Assembly (NCBI GenBank): GCA_032718475.1
Contig: JAUCBJ010008455.1
Span: 1 to 31,530, forward strand
Source of the DNA: Nemertoderma westbladi
Taxonomy: Eukaryota; Xenacoelomorpha; Nemertodermatida; Nemertodermatidae
Length of the DNA stretch: 31,530 nucleotides
Reading direction: 5' to 3'
In this document: positions 8,392 to 19,000 of the stretch, in pieces
Position numbering within the stretch: position 1 is the first letter of the stretch
Layout: every line of letters starts with the position of its first letter
Position numbers and translations under genes: made by a program
Notes under the pieces: model-generated
What the model saw: the letters and a program-made list of their open reading frames with translations, nothing else
The model's database searches: none
What the model was told of the DNA's origin: nothing

Positions 8392-10496
8392 CGAGGAGAG
8401 CACCGCGGGTCCCGGCAGGTAGACGGGATCCAGGGGGAGAAAGGACAGATATTTGCCAGCCGGTGGATTACAAAGAGTTTAGAATCCCCCATAAATGCAG
8501 ATACGTGACCCCCAGATCCAACAACGAGATCGTAGAGAGTTTCATAATGGATCTACACAAAGATGTCGACAGGGTGACACAAGTACCGAGAAGGGATTTA
8601 AACCTCACAACAGATCAATTGAAAGATCTAAAGACTTTAAGAGATGATGAGGATATATCGATCTTAAAGGGAGATAAGACTGGTAATGTGGTGATAGTGG
8701 ATAGCCAGATTAGATTGAGAGAGATCAGGAGATCTCTGGACGACAGTGATAAATACAAGCGGCTAGAAGGAAGCCCAGTGGGAAAATTCAGGGCCGAGTT
8801 AAAGAAGATGTTGGATGACTTGGATATCGGGAGCAAGGAACTACGCAGTTATTTGGTGCTGAGATACCCAGAGAATGGATACGTATTTCCGTTACCCAAA
8901 GATCATAAGGATCGCCGGGAGTGGGTGGATTGGGGTGGAGGAGGTGTAGCTCCCAAAATGCGTGTAATAATTTCAGCCACTGGGACCGTCACAGAGAGAA
9001 TAGGGAAACTTTTGAATACAATTCTGGAACCACTCTTACAGAGAATGTCCCATTTTATACGAGATTCGGCGGATGCGAAGATATCGTTGCCCAAAAGGAA
9101 ACTCAACGAAGTCACGTTCCTAGCGATGGACGTAGTAGATATGTACCCGTCAGTAAGGTTAGAGGACGCAGTACAAGCTGTAACTCAGGCATTACTTGAG
9201 AATGAAGATATTCTAGAACTTTCAGGATACAGCATTGAGCAGATTGTAGCTATGGTAACCTTTGTGATGGAGCACACGTATTTCGAGTTCGAGGATAAGT
9301 TTTACTTGCTCAATAAAGGCGTCGGGATGGGAGTCCCAGCTGGTAAAGGGATAGCTGTATTAACCGTGAACATGTTACACAAACGGGTGGACCTGGTAAA
9401 CATGTTTTCCGCCATTTATTTTAAATCGTTCGTCGATGATGCAGAATCTATATTTCCAACAAAGCTGTCTAACTCGGTGAAAGACGCAATAAAGAAAATG
9501 TACAATAATGTATGTATGGAAGTATTTGGAAATGACAGCATAAAATTTACTTTCGATTTCGATTTTCATGAATCAGTATTTCTCGACTTGACTTTGTACC
9601 ACGATAAAGAAGATGGAGTTATAAAGACAAGGGTATACTTCAAGCCATTATCGGGTAAGTTACCGATACCGTTCGCCAGCGGACATGATAAGGAAATGCT
9701 AATATCAACCGCAAGAGGGCAGCTGTTACGGTTTAACAGGCTGTCCAGTAAAGACAATGATTATGAAGCTGTTAGAGACCGGTATTTGACGGATTGCGCG
9801 ATATCTGGATATCCGGTAGCGGCATTGGAATCACTGAGGAATAAGTCGAGGGAAGAGCTAAGAAGGAAGAGGAATCCGAGGGTTGATAAGAAAGAGAAAA
9901 TGGTATATTTAACTGTACCGGGACCATTTGGAGAGACCATATCAAGGGTAGTCTCAAACTATAAACGATGGTTAATAAACTTTCGCTTTAAAGTGGCGGT
10001 GTTAAGAAAAAGCGGTCTGAATCTCGGACAACGATTAATAAAGAAGAGGAAGACACAACAACGAAGGGGAAATGCTAAGTGCGGCACCTCAGCGCGTTGC
10101 GAGACATGTCCCATCATCCACGATATGGCGGAGACACCATGGGGAGATAAAATCCGGGGGTTCTACACATGTGTCTCAACGAATGTGTTATACATAATCA
10201 CCTGCGAGAAACATGAAGAGCAATATTACATAGGGCAGACCAGACAAAAACTGAGGGACCGAATGAACGGGCACAGGGCTATGATAAAGAAGTACAGAGG
10301 TCCCGCTGCGATGGGACTCGAATACGGAGAGAGAGAGGAACATCTACTCATCGAGCACTTCCGTTGGTGCGAGTTGGGAGATATGCGTGTAACGATTTTC
10401 CGAGGCTTCACGAGGGACGGGGACAGGGTGCATGCGGAAGCGAACTACATTAGGAAGTACAAACCAGCATTAAACAAAATGCAATCGATAGTCTAG
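8265..10496 (+). CDS. PLE reverse transcriptase with GIY-YIG endonuclease
   Basis: The frame is open from 8073 to the TAG at 10494; residue numbers below count from 8265 (a TTG, not a credible start). RT signatures run in order: GDKTGNVVIVD (136-146), PLPKDHK (209-215), motif A LAMDVVDMYPSV with Asp at 289 and 292, a motif B-like GVGMGVPAGKG (about 353-363), and motif C KSFVDDAES with the catalytic Asp pair at 391-392. A Cys cluster (C606, C612, C615) precedes the C-terminal endonuclease: LYIIT, then YYIGQT (654-659), RDRMNGHR, a HFRWC segment, and AEANYIRKYKPALN, whose Glu fits the GIY-YIG metal ligand. The C-terminal nuclease is the canonical PLE arrangement, not the N-terminal one of Naiad-type elements. 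The enzyme would nick DNA and prime RNA copying there. The RT-nuclease part is intact; the upstream part is frameshifted. Confidence 0.92.
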   Translation: MGRDEQGDSQGNRERTGSGSETEGEGGRYDTSTPVRSSGARVTRRAPRVPAGRRDPGGERTDICQPVDYKEFRIPHKCRYVTPRSNNEIVESFIMDLHKDVDRVTQVPRRDLNLTTDQLKDLKTLRDDEDISILKGDKTGNVVIVDSQIRLREIRRSLDDSDKYKRLEGSPVGKFRAELKKMLDDLDIGSKELRSYLVLRYPENGYVFPLPKDHKDRREWVDWGGGGVAPKMRVIISATGTVTERIGKLLNTILEPLLQRMSHFIRDSADAKISLPKRKLNEVTFLAMDVVDMYPSVRLEDAVQAVTQALLENEDILELSGYSIEQIVAMVTFVMEHTYFEFEDKFYLLNKGVGMGVPAGKGIAVLTVNMLHKRVDLVNMFSAIYFKSFVDDAESIFPTKLSNSVKDAIKKMYNNVCMEVFGNDSIKFTFDFDFHESVFLDLTLYHDKEDGVIKTRVYFKPLSGKLPIPFASGHDKEMLISTARGQLLRFNRLSSKDNDYEAVRDRYLTDCAISGYPVAALESLRNKSREELRRKRNPRVDKKEKMVYLTVPGPFGETISRVVSNYKRWLINFRFKVAVLRKSGLNLGQRLIKKRKTQQRRGNAKCGTSARCETCPIIHDMAETPWGDKIRGFYTCVSTNVLYIITCEKHEEQYYIGQTRQKLRDRMNGHRAMIKKYRGPAAMGLEYGEREEHLLIEHFRWCELGDMRVTIFRGFTRDGDRVHAEANYIRKYKPALNKMQSIV

Positions 10497-10547
10497 GAAC
10501 GGATTCGGAGAAGGGAAAGAGGGACTCCTTAGTTTTGAACTATATGG

Positions 10548-12290
10548 GTAATACTGGTGCCGTCGATATAGTTTTGTTTAATTGTTATTTTTACGGTTTC
10601 TATCGTTGCGTACAGTAATGTGGTATTAATTTTGGTTTATGTTATGTAATAATGGTGCTGTTGATATAGTTTCAGTTTAATCGTTATTTTACGGTTTCTA
10701 TGGTTTCATACAGTAATGTGGTATTAATTTTGGTTTATGTTATGTAATAATGGTGCTGTTGATATAGTTTCAGTTTAATTGTTATTTTACGGTTTCTATC
10801 GTTGCGTACAGTACTGTGGTATTAATTTTGTTTATGTTATGTAATAATGGTGCTGTTGATATAGTTTCAGTTTAATCGTTATTTTACGGTTTCTATGGTT
10901 TCGTACAGTAATGTGGTATTAATTTTGGTTTATGTTATGTAATAATGGTGCTGTTGATATAGTTTCAGTTTAATTGTTATTTTACGGTTTCTATCATTGC
11001 GTACAGTACTGTGGTATTAATTTTGTTTATGTTATGTAATAATGGTGCTGTTGATATAGTTTCAGTTTAATTGTTATTTTACGGTTTCTATCGTTGCGTA
11101 CAGTACTGTGGTATTAATTTTGTTTATGTTATGTAATAATGGTGCTGTTGATATAGTTTCAGTTTAATCGTTATTTTACGGTTTCTATGGTTGCGTACAG
11201 TACTGTGGTATTAATTTTGGTTTATGTTATGTAATAATGGTGCTGTTGATATAGTTTCAGTTTAATTGTTATTTTACGGTTTCTATCGTTGCGTACAGTA
11301 CTGTGGTATTAATTTTGTTTATGTTATGTAATAATGGTGCTGTTGATATAGTTTCAGTTTAATTGTTATTTTACGGTTTCTATGGTTTCGTACAGTACTG
11401 TGGTATTAATTTTGTTTATGTTATGTAATAATGGTGCTGTTGATATAGTTTCAGTTTAATTGTTATTTTACGGTTTCTATCGTTGCGTACAGTAATGTGG
11501 TATTAATTTTGGTTTATGTTATGTAATAATGGTGCTGTTGATATAGTTTCAGTTTAATCGTTATTTTACGGTTTCTATGGTTTCATACAGTAATGTGGTA
11601 TTAATTTTGGTTTATGTTATGTAATAATGGTGCTGTTGATATAGTTTCAGTTTAATTGTTATTTTACGGTTTCTATCGTTGCGTACAGTACTGTGGTATT
11701 AATTTTGTTTATGTTATGTAATAATGGTGCTGTTGATATAGTTTCAGTTTAATCGTTATTTTACGGTTTCTATGGTTTCGTACAGTAATGTGGTATTAAT
11801 TTTGGTTTATGTTATGTAATAATGGTGCTGTTGATATAGTTTCAGTTTAATCGTTATTTTACGGTTTCTATGGTTGCGTACAGTAATGTGGTATTAATTT
11901 TGGTTTATGTTATGTAATAATGGTGCTGTTGATATAGTTTCAGTTTAATTGTTATTTTACGGTTTCTATGGTTTCGTACAGTAATGTGGTATTAATTTTG
12001 GTTTATGTTATGTAATAATGGTGCTGTTGATATAGTTTCAGTTTAATTGTTATTTTACGGTTTCTATGGTTTCGTACAGTAATGTGGTATTAATTTTGGT
12101 TTATGTTATGTAATAATGGTGCTGTTGATATAGTTTCAGTTTAATTGTTATTTTACGGTTTCTATGGTTGCGTACAGTAATGTGGTGTTAATTTTGGTTT
12201 ATGTTATGTAATAATGGTGCTGTTGATATAGTTTCAGTTTAATTGTTATTTTACGGTTTCTATGGTTGCGTACAGTAATGTGATACAGTT
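10548..12290 (+). repeat. 97/98-bp tandem array, ~18 units, continuing into right pLTR
   Basis: Units begin with GTAATAATGGTGCTG at 10646, 10744, 10841 and so on; the first, divergent one is at 10548 and the last, at 12208, is the first unit of the right pLTR. A single base (TTTTGG or TTTTG) accounts for the 98/97 alternation. The left pLTR holds only one such unit. Marker variants (ATCGTTGCG, ATGGTTTCG, and the private TTTCATACAG) show that units 1-4 and 10-13 repeat the same order. The array is non-coding 3' UTR. Confidence 0.9.
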
Positions 12291-13044
12291 TCTGAGTTAT
12301 GTTAAATAATACGGTCGCGTACATACAGTAAGATAATATTTAACTTCTGATCTATGTAGTAAAGTGAGGCTGTTGATATAGTTTTGTTTAGTAGTTAGCT
12401 TCAGTTTCCTAGCGTCGCGTTCAGTAATGTGATATTAGTAATTCTGATTTATGTAAGTGATAACGGTTTTGTTTAATAGTTATTTTTGCGGTTACTATGG
12501 TCGAGGAGGTACAAAAATAATTATGGTAATGTTAAGGGTATTTGGTGCAGTAGATATAGTATAGTACAATAAGGTACGCTGGCTACAGTATATCGGCCGA
12601 GCCTACGCGTAGGTCATTATTTATAGCATGAGGGAGGGAGTTTGTACTACAGGACAGTAGTGCAGCATTTAACTGACGGTACCCGGTACATTTGTACACG
12701 TTGCACTGCTGTACAGTTGGTTGGACTATTAATTGTAGAATATAGGCAACTGGCCTACCAGAAAGAAAACGTCTGGTTGAAACGTGTAGTGGAAACATAA
12801 ATCTTCTATATTTTGTTTGCTTTAGCCCTCTGTTTGGTACTGTAGAATTTCTGTATGTAGGGCCAGTCTTGCTGTTGGTTTTTATTGTTGAATTGGTGCT
12901 CTGAAGATGGCCCTAGGGGCAGAAATATATAAGCTGGGTTGAATATTTAATATTTAAGGTTTAATATCGAGGGTAGTCCCCTAGCTCGACGTCTGGTTTC
13001 GATTTAATGTATAACCCTCTGAAGTCGGCTTGCCGCAACGTTAG
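12208..13044 (+). repeat. Right pseudo-LTR of the PLE (~837 bp)
   Basis: Direct repeat of 6343-7180. It ends exactly before the second target duplication and still contains the ORF start (ATGTATAACC) although no coding region follows. Confidence 0.9.
12892..12944 (+). ncRNA. Candidate hammerhead ribozyme, right pLTR
   Basis: All core and helix bases of the left candidate are conserved: GCT 12898-12900, CTGAAGA 12901-12907, GAAA 12922-12925, predicted cut after A12931, AGC 12932-12934. With the left copy it would release one PLE unit, with ends at 7068 and 12931. Confidence 0.45.
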
Positions 13045-13057
13045 TAAATCTATTTTA
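13045..13057 (+). repeat. PLE target-site duplication, right copy
   Basis: Identical 13 bp to 6297-6309. Confidence 0.85.
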
Positions 13058-13125
13058 TTATTCATATTATTTATTAATTATAACACTGAATGAAATAATA
13101 TAAAACAATTAATGTTGAATACTAA

Positions 13126-13624
13126 GGGCTCCCTCACACGGAGCTACTTGTTTCTGCAACTTGTTTCTAAAACTTGTTGCTGGACCCCCTCACACACAGA
13201 AACTTGTTGATGCAACTTGTTTCCGAAACTTGTTTCTGTGTGTGAGGAGTCCAGCAACAAGTTGCTGCAACTTGTTTCCGAAACTTATTTCTGTGTGTGA
13301 GGGGGTCCAGCAACAAGTTGCTGAAAGTTAGATTCCCAGCAACTTTTTTAAAAACTTTTTTTACATCCAATTTTTATATAATAATATTCGATAAATTGAG
13401 TGATTTGATATTATATATAAATCACTGGACATGTTAGCTATTTATTTTGAAATAATTGTTATTTTCTTGAGCAACAAGTTTCTGCGTGTGAGAGGATGCA
13501 GCAACTAGGTACTGAAACAAGTTGCAGAAACAAGTTGAAGCAACAAGTTTCTGTGTGTGAGGGGGTCCAGCAACAAGTTTCAGAAACAAGTTGCAGAAAC
13601 AAGTTGCTCCGTGTGAGGGGGGCC
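13126..13624. mobile_element. PIF/Harbinger-type MITE with long terminal inverted repeats
   Basis: The termini GGGCTCCCTCACACGG (13126) and the reverse complement of the right end, GGCCCCCCTCACACGG, align without gaps, with two mismatches. Each is flanked by TAA (13123-13125 and 13625-13627), the target duplication favoured by PIF/Harbinger transposons. The inverted similarity extends about 100 bp inward (CAACTTGTTTCTGCAACTTG and so on), with sub-repeats of the motif CCTCACAC plus AACTTGTT also inside. No transposase is present, so mobility would need an autonomous relative. Class is inferred from TSD and tips only. Confidence 0.75.
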
Positions 13625-13635
13625 TAATAATACTT

Positions 13636-14180
13636 TTCATGTTCATCCCACATTTAACATTCAGTGATAAATAACATTCAATTCAAGGTGATAAGCCCCA
13701 TCGAAAAAATAGTTGCATTGGATTCCCAGTCATAGAAAACCTACATGGATAGTAAATGGCCGCACTATCATGAGTATTGATTAAGAATATTGAAGGTTCC
13801 AAAAAAAACTGAAATTTTCATGTTGAACCCACATTTACTACCCAGTGAAAATTATCATACTGGGTACATTCGAATCATCTAGGAAATACTTAGAATAGGC
13901 CTACATATTGTAAATCATGGCAATTAAATGAGCATTATATGTATCCAAAAAATGAAATTTTCAGGGTGAACCAACATTCGGCACCCAGTGAAAAGTAGCA
14001 TACCAGATAAACCATTCGTTAGGAAAATATTTCCATCACGTTCGCCACCCTTGAGAACCTTTATAGGTCGCAAATGATAGGTAACTGGTGCGTTTTAAAG
14101 ATTCTGGTTTATTGAAACTTTCATGATGAACCCACTTTTTTTGGGGTACCCATTCGTTTTCGTTAAATATTTCGAAAACT
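13636..14180 (+). repeat. Decayed tandem repeat, ~150-180 bp period
   Basis: A block that begins TTTTCATG, continues with a form of GAACCCACATTTACTACCC and, except in the last unit, CAGTGA, starts near 13636, 13816, 13969 and 14119. Intervals are about 180, 153 and 150 bp. Units are strongly diverged and have no open frame. The 63-codon frame at 14036-14227 is within it and not called. Confidence 0.55.
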
Positions 14181-14356
14181 AAAAAAGGTATGGCAAAACC
14201 AATTGCATTATTATTTGAAATCTCCATAAAATTTCAGATAATATACAACAACTTGATTGTCTTTATCCAAATATATAAACCACCACGATAACTTTGAAAA
14301 ATCGACCCACTAATTTTTTGGCCTTGCTGCCATTTGGCAGGCCGTATTTAAGTAGG

Positions 14357-17300
14357 CCACGGTAGTAGTGTAGTGGAACCGGTCTAGGTGAGTTGTAGTG
14401 TAGTGGAACAGGCGAGGGTAAGTAATAGTGTAGTTGAACCGGTCTGGGTGAGTTGTAGTGCAGTGGAACAGGTAGGGGTAAGTAGTAGTGTATTGGAACA
14501 GGTCGGAGTAAGTAATAGTGTAGTGGAACAGGTCTGGTGACTTGTAGTGTAGTAGAACAGGTAGGGGAAAATAGTAGTGTATTGGAACCGGTCTGGGTGA
14601 GTTGTAATGTAGTGGAACAGGTCAGGGAAAGTAGTAGTGTATTGAAACCGGTCTGGGTGAGTTGTAATGTAGTGTAACAGGTCGGTGTAAGTAGTAGTGT
14701 ATTGGAACAGGTCGGGGTAAGTAATAGTGTAGTGGAACAGGTCTATGTGAGTCGTAGTGTAGTGGAACAGGTCCGGGTAAGTAATGCTGTAGTGGACTAG
14801 ATCGGGGTAAGTAGTAGTGTATTGGAACAGGTCGGGGTAAGTAGTAGTGTAGTGGAACAGGACTGGTGAGTTGTAGTGTAGTAGAACAGGTAGGGGAAAA
14901 TAGTAGTGTATTGGAATATGTCGGGGTAAGTAATAGTGTAGTGGAACAGGACTGGTGGGTTGTAGTGTAGTGGAACAGGTCGGGGTAAGTAATAGTGTAG
15001 TGGAACAGCTCTGGTGAGTTGTAGTGTAGTGGAACAGGCCGGGGTAAGTAGTAGTGTATTGGAACAGGTCGGAGTAAGTAATAGTGTAGTGAAACAGCTC
15101 TGGTGAATTGTAGTGTAGTGGAACAGGTCGGGGTAAGTAGTAGTCTATTGGAACAGGTCGGGGTAATCAATAGTGTAGTGGAACAGGTCTGATGACTTGT
15201 AGTGTAGTGGAACAGGTCGAGGAAATTAGTAGTGTATTGGAACCGGTCTGGGTGAGTTGTAGTGTAGTGTAACAGGTCGGTGTAAGTAGTAGTGTATTGG
15301 AACAGGTCGGGGTAAGTAATAGTGTAGTGGAACAGGTCTATGTGAGTCGTAGTGTAGTGGAACAGGTCGGGGTAAGTAATAGTGTTATGGACTAGATCGG
15401 GTTAAGTAGTAGTGTATTGGAACAGGTCGGGGTAAGTAATAGTGTAGTGGAACAGCTCTGGTGAGTTGCAGTGTAGTGGAACAGGTCGGGGTAAGTAGTA
15501 GTGTATTGGAACAGGTCGGGGTAAGTACTAGTGTAGTGGAACAGGTCTGGTGAGTTGTAGTGTAGTGGAACAGGTCGGGGTAAGTAATAGTGTAGTGGAC
15601 TAGATCGGGTTAAGTAGTAGTGTATTGGAACAGGTCGGCGTAAGTAATAGTGTAGTGGAACAGCTCTGGTGAGTTGCAGTGTAGTGGAACAGGTCGGGGT
15701 AAGTAGTAGTGTATTGGAACAGGTCGGGGTAAGTAATAGTGTAGTGGAACAGGTCTGGTGAGTTGTAGTGTAGTGGAACCGGTCGAAGTGAGTTGTAGTG
15801 TAGTGGAACAGGTCGGGGTAAGTAATAGTGTAGTTTGAACCGGTAAGGGTGAGTCGTAGTGTAGTGGAACAGCTCAGGATAAGTAGTAGTGTAGTGGAAC
15901 CGGTCTAGGTGAGTTGTAGTGTAATGGAACAGGTCGGGGTAAGTAATAGTGTAGTGGACTAGATCGGGTTAAGTAGTAGTGTATTGGAACAGGTCGGGGT
16001 AAGTAATAGTGTAGTGGAACAGCTCTGGTGAGTTGCAGTGTAGTGGAACAGGTCGGGGTAAGTAGTAGTGTATTGGAACAGGTCGGGGTAAGTAATAGTG
16101 TAGTGGAACAGCTCTGGTGAGTTGCAGTGTCGTGGAACAGGTCGGGGTAAGTAGTAGTGTAGTGGAACAGGTCGGGGTAAGTAATAGTGTAGTTTGAACC
16201 GGTAAGGGTGAGTCGTAGTGTAGTGGAACAGCTCAGGGTAAGTAGTAGTGTAGTGGAACCGGTCTAGGTGAGTTGTAGTGTAGTAGAACAGGTGGGGGTA
16301 AGTAATAGTATAGTTGAACCGGTCTGGGTGAGTTGTAGTGTAGTGGAACAGGTAGGGGTAAGTAGTACTATATTGGAACAGGTCGGGGTAAGTAATAGTG
16401 TAGTGAAACAGGTCTGGTGAGTTGTAGTGTAGTGGAACAGGTAGGGGTAAGTAGTACTATATTGGAACACATCGGGGTAAGTAATAGTGTAGTGAAACAG
16501 CTGTGGTGAATTGTAGTGTAGTGGAACAGGTCGGGGTAAGTAGTAGTCTATTGGAACAGGTCGGGGTAATCAATAGTGTAGTGGAACAGGTCTGATGACT
16601 TGTAGTGTAGTGGAACAGGTCGAGGAAAGTAGTAGTGTATTGAAACCGGTCTGGGTGAGTTGTAATGTAGTGTAACAGGTCGGTGTAAGTAGTAGTGTAT
16701 TGGAACAGGTCGGGGTAAGTAATAGTGTAGTGGAACAGGTCTATGTGAGTCGTAGTGTAGTGGAACAGGTCGGGGTAAGTAATAGTGTAGTGAAACAGCT
16801 GTGGTGAATTGTAGTGTAGTGGAACAGGTCGGGGTAAGTAGTAGTCTATTGGAACAGGTCGGGGTAATCAATAGTGTAGTGGAACAGGTCTGATGACTTG
16901 TAGTGTAGTGGAACAGGTCGAGGAAAGTAGTAGTGTATTGAAACCGGTCTGGGTGAGTTGTAATGTAGTGTAACAGGTCGGTGTAAGTAGTAGTGTATTG
17001 GAACAGGTCGGGGTAAGTAATAGTGTAGTGGAACAGGTCTATGTGAGTCGTAGTGTAGTGGAACAGGTCGGGGTAAGTAATAGTGTAGTGGAACAGCTCT
17101 GGTGAGTTGCAGTGTAGTGGAACAGGTCGGGGTAAGTAGTAGTGTATTGGAACAGGTCGGGGTAAGTACTAGTGTAGTGGAACAGGTCTGGTAACTTGTA
17201 GTGTAGTGAATAGGGCGGGGAAAGTAGTAGTGTATTGGAACCGGTCTGGGTGAGTTGTAGTGTATTGGAACAGGTCGGGGTAAGTAGTAGTGTATTGGAA

Positions 17301-18230
17301 CAGGTCGGGGTAAGTAATAGTGTAGTGGAACAGCTCTGGTGAGTTGTAGTGCAGGGCAACAGGTCGGGGAAAGTAATAGTGTATTGGAACCGGTCTGGGT
17401 GAGTTGTAGTGTATCGAAACAGGTCGGGGTAAGTAGAAGTGTAGTGGAACAGGCCGGGTAAAGTAGTAGTTTAGCGGAACCGGTCTAGGTGAGTTGTAGT
17501 GTAGTGGAACAGGTAGGGGTAAGTAATAGTGTAGTTTGAACCGGTCTGGGTGAGTTGTAGTGTAGTAGAACAGGTAGGGGTAAGTATTAGTGTATTGGAA
17601 CAGGTCAGGATAAGTACTAGTGTAGTGGAACCGGTCTAGATGAGTTGTAGTGTATTGGAACAGGTCGGGGTAAGTAAAAGTGTATTGGAACAGGTCAGGA
17701 TAAGTACTAGTGTAGTGGAACCGGTCTAGATGAGTTGTAGTGTATTGGAACAGGTCGGGGTAAGTAAAAGTGTATTGGAACCGGTCTGGGTGAGTTGTAG
17801 TGTAGTGGAACACGTCTGGTGAGTTGTAGTGTAGTGGAGCAGGTCAGGAAAAGTAGTAGTGTATTGGATCCGGTCTGGGTGAATTGTAGTGTATTGCAAC
17901 AGATCGGGGTAGGTAATAGTGTAGTTTCAACCGGTCTGGGTGAGTTGTAGTGTAGTGGAACAGGTCAGGATAAGTAGTAGTGTAGTGGAACCGGACTAGA
18001 TGAGTTGTAGTGCAGTGGAACAGGCCGGGGTAAGTAATAGTGTATTGGAACCGGTCTGGGTGAGTTGAAATGTAGTGGAACAGGAAGGGGTAAGCCGTAG
18101 TGTATTGGAATAGGTCGAAGTAAGTAGCAGTGTAGTGGAACAGGTCTGGTGAGTTGTAGTGTAGTGGAACAGGTCGGGGTAAGTAATAGTCTAGTGGAAC
18201 AGGTCTGGTGAGTTGTAGTGTAGTGGAACA
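14357..18230. repeat. Minisatellite of 29/30-bp units (~130 copies)
   Basis: The unit reads GTAGTGTAGTGGAACAGGTC plus GGGGTAAGTA (30 bp), or ends in TGGTGAGTT (29 bp); the two types often alternate. Larger blocks are themselves repeated: the variant TCTATTGGAACAGG with GGTAATCAATAG occurs near 15145, 16548 and 16842, the last two about 294 bp apart in an almost identical context. Long - strand open frames (14622-15170, 16548-16871, 17169-17813) are by-products of stop-free units. The array begins and ends abruptly in AT-rich DNA. Confidence 0.95.
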
Positions 18231-18597
18231 AATGAAAGAGAACTGCAAAAGACAAAAGTGCCTCACCGGAAGATACTGCCTGAATGATAAAATGTATGCA
18301 AATAACAACAAATATTTAGTATAAAAAGAACACAGAATTACGTTACACTCAGAATATGTATATGAATATGTATATTGAATTAACAAGTTAATATAAAGTT
18401 TATACTTACCTTCGCTTTATAAGGTTGCCTAAGATGTTTGGAAAATTAGTCTACCGTATTTCTTCGAATAAGAGCATAGGTGTTTAACTTTAAAATTGCC
18501 AATTTGGGATGTGTTTATTTAAGAGGGGTGTTTATTCTGGGAGAGTGTTTATGTTGCTAATTATGTGATTCAATTGATCTAGATTGTGCTCTAGCTG
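18231..18597. other. Non-coding spacer
   Basis: AT-rich. The - strand has a splice-donor-like GGTAAGTATAAACT ending near 18410, which is echoed at about 20790. No gene seen. Confidence 0.35.
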
Positions 18598-19000
18598 ATC
18601 CTCACGGCGAAATCAATGCCCGAGAATGCGGAGGCAGTTCTGGTAAATTGTAAAGACGGTGGAGATTAATAAAACACCTCCAATGTTGTATAGAATGTAA
18701 TTGGAGATGTGTTAATTGTAATGACACAATAAACCCGACGCGCAATTGTGTGAAAGTGACACCAAAAAAATTTGATATCCTCTGCAATTAGAGCCTATGA
18801 TGGTTGGTTTCCCCTTGAAGAATACTGGTACTACTGCTACCATAAATAATAGGACCTTAAGGTTCCATTTACAAATCCTTGACAAACTATTTAACGCTGC
18901 CCATACCCTACACCTTACGTATACGAAAGTCTTCAACGGACTGTTTGATCGTTGATCGCAAGTAACAGAAATCATTAACACGTTTAAGCAAGCCATGTTT
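18598..19000 (-). pseudogene. Decayed RTE-like reverse transcriptase fragment
   Basis: This is the same element family and the same orientation as the copy at 2654-3742. CCTCACGGCGAAA (18599), ACACCTCCAATGTT (~18674) and TTGGAGATGTGT (~18701) match about 2880, 2957 and 2982 in the first copy. On the - strand the peptide pieces WAALNSLSRI (about 18900) and HWRCFIN are remnants of the thumb region, but stops and frameshifts interrupt it throughout. It lacks both ends: the 3' portion after GHCFRRED and everything upstream of the YLGSW region. It is an old, dead insertion compared with the first copy. Confidence 0.75.

Larger units (their letters stand above)
6310..13044 (+). mobile_element. Penelope-like element (GIY-YIG class), near full-length
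   Basis: About 6.7 kb lies between identical 13-bp flanks. In order it has an inverted 35-bp scrap of its own pLTR (6307-6341), the left pLTR (6343-7180), a long reading frame with RT and C-terminal GIY-YIG endonuclease (7143-10496), a ~98-bp tandem array (10548-12207), and the right pLTR (12208-13044). PLEs are known for pLTRs in direct orientation, extra inverted pLTR pieces, and hammerhead ribozymes in the pLTR; all three signatures are seen or suspected here. The pLTRs look about 98% identical by eye, so the insertion is recent. The coding frame is broken upstream of the RT, so this copy is probably not autonomous. Confidence 0.93.

Noticed and set aside
5788-13730. 18-bp string shared in inverted orientation by 5788-5805 and 13713-13730
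   Set aside because: Similarity fades quickly on both sides; too short to define an element, though it may be a trace of one.
14622-17813. Long - strand open frames with repeated Tyr/His/Thr/Pro-rich peptide
   Set aside because: They are translations of the 29/30-bp minisatellite; frames switch with 29- versus 30-bp units and there is no start, stop or unique sequence that behaves like a gene.
14357-18230. CRISPR-like array of ~30-bp repeats
   Set aside because: There are no unique spacers between the repeats; units are contiguous and the context is eukaryotic.
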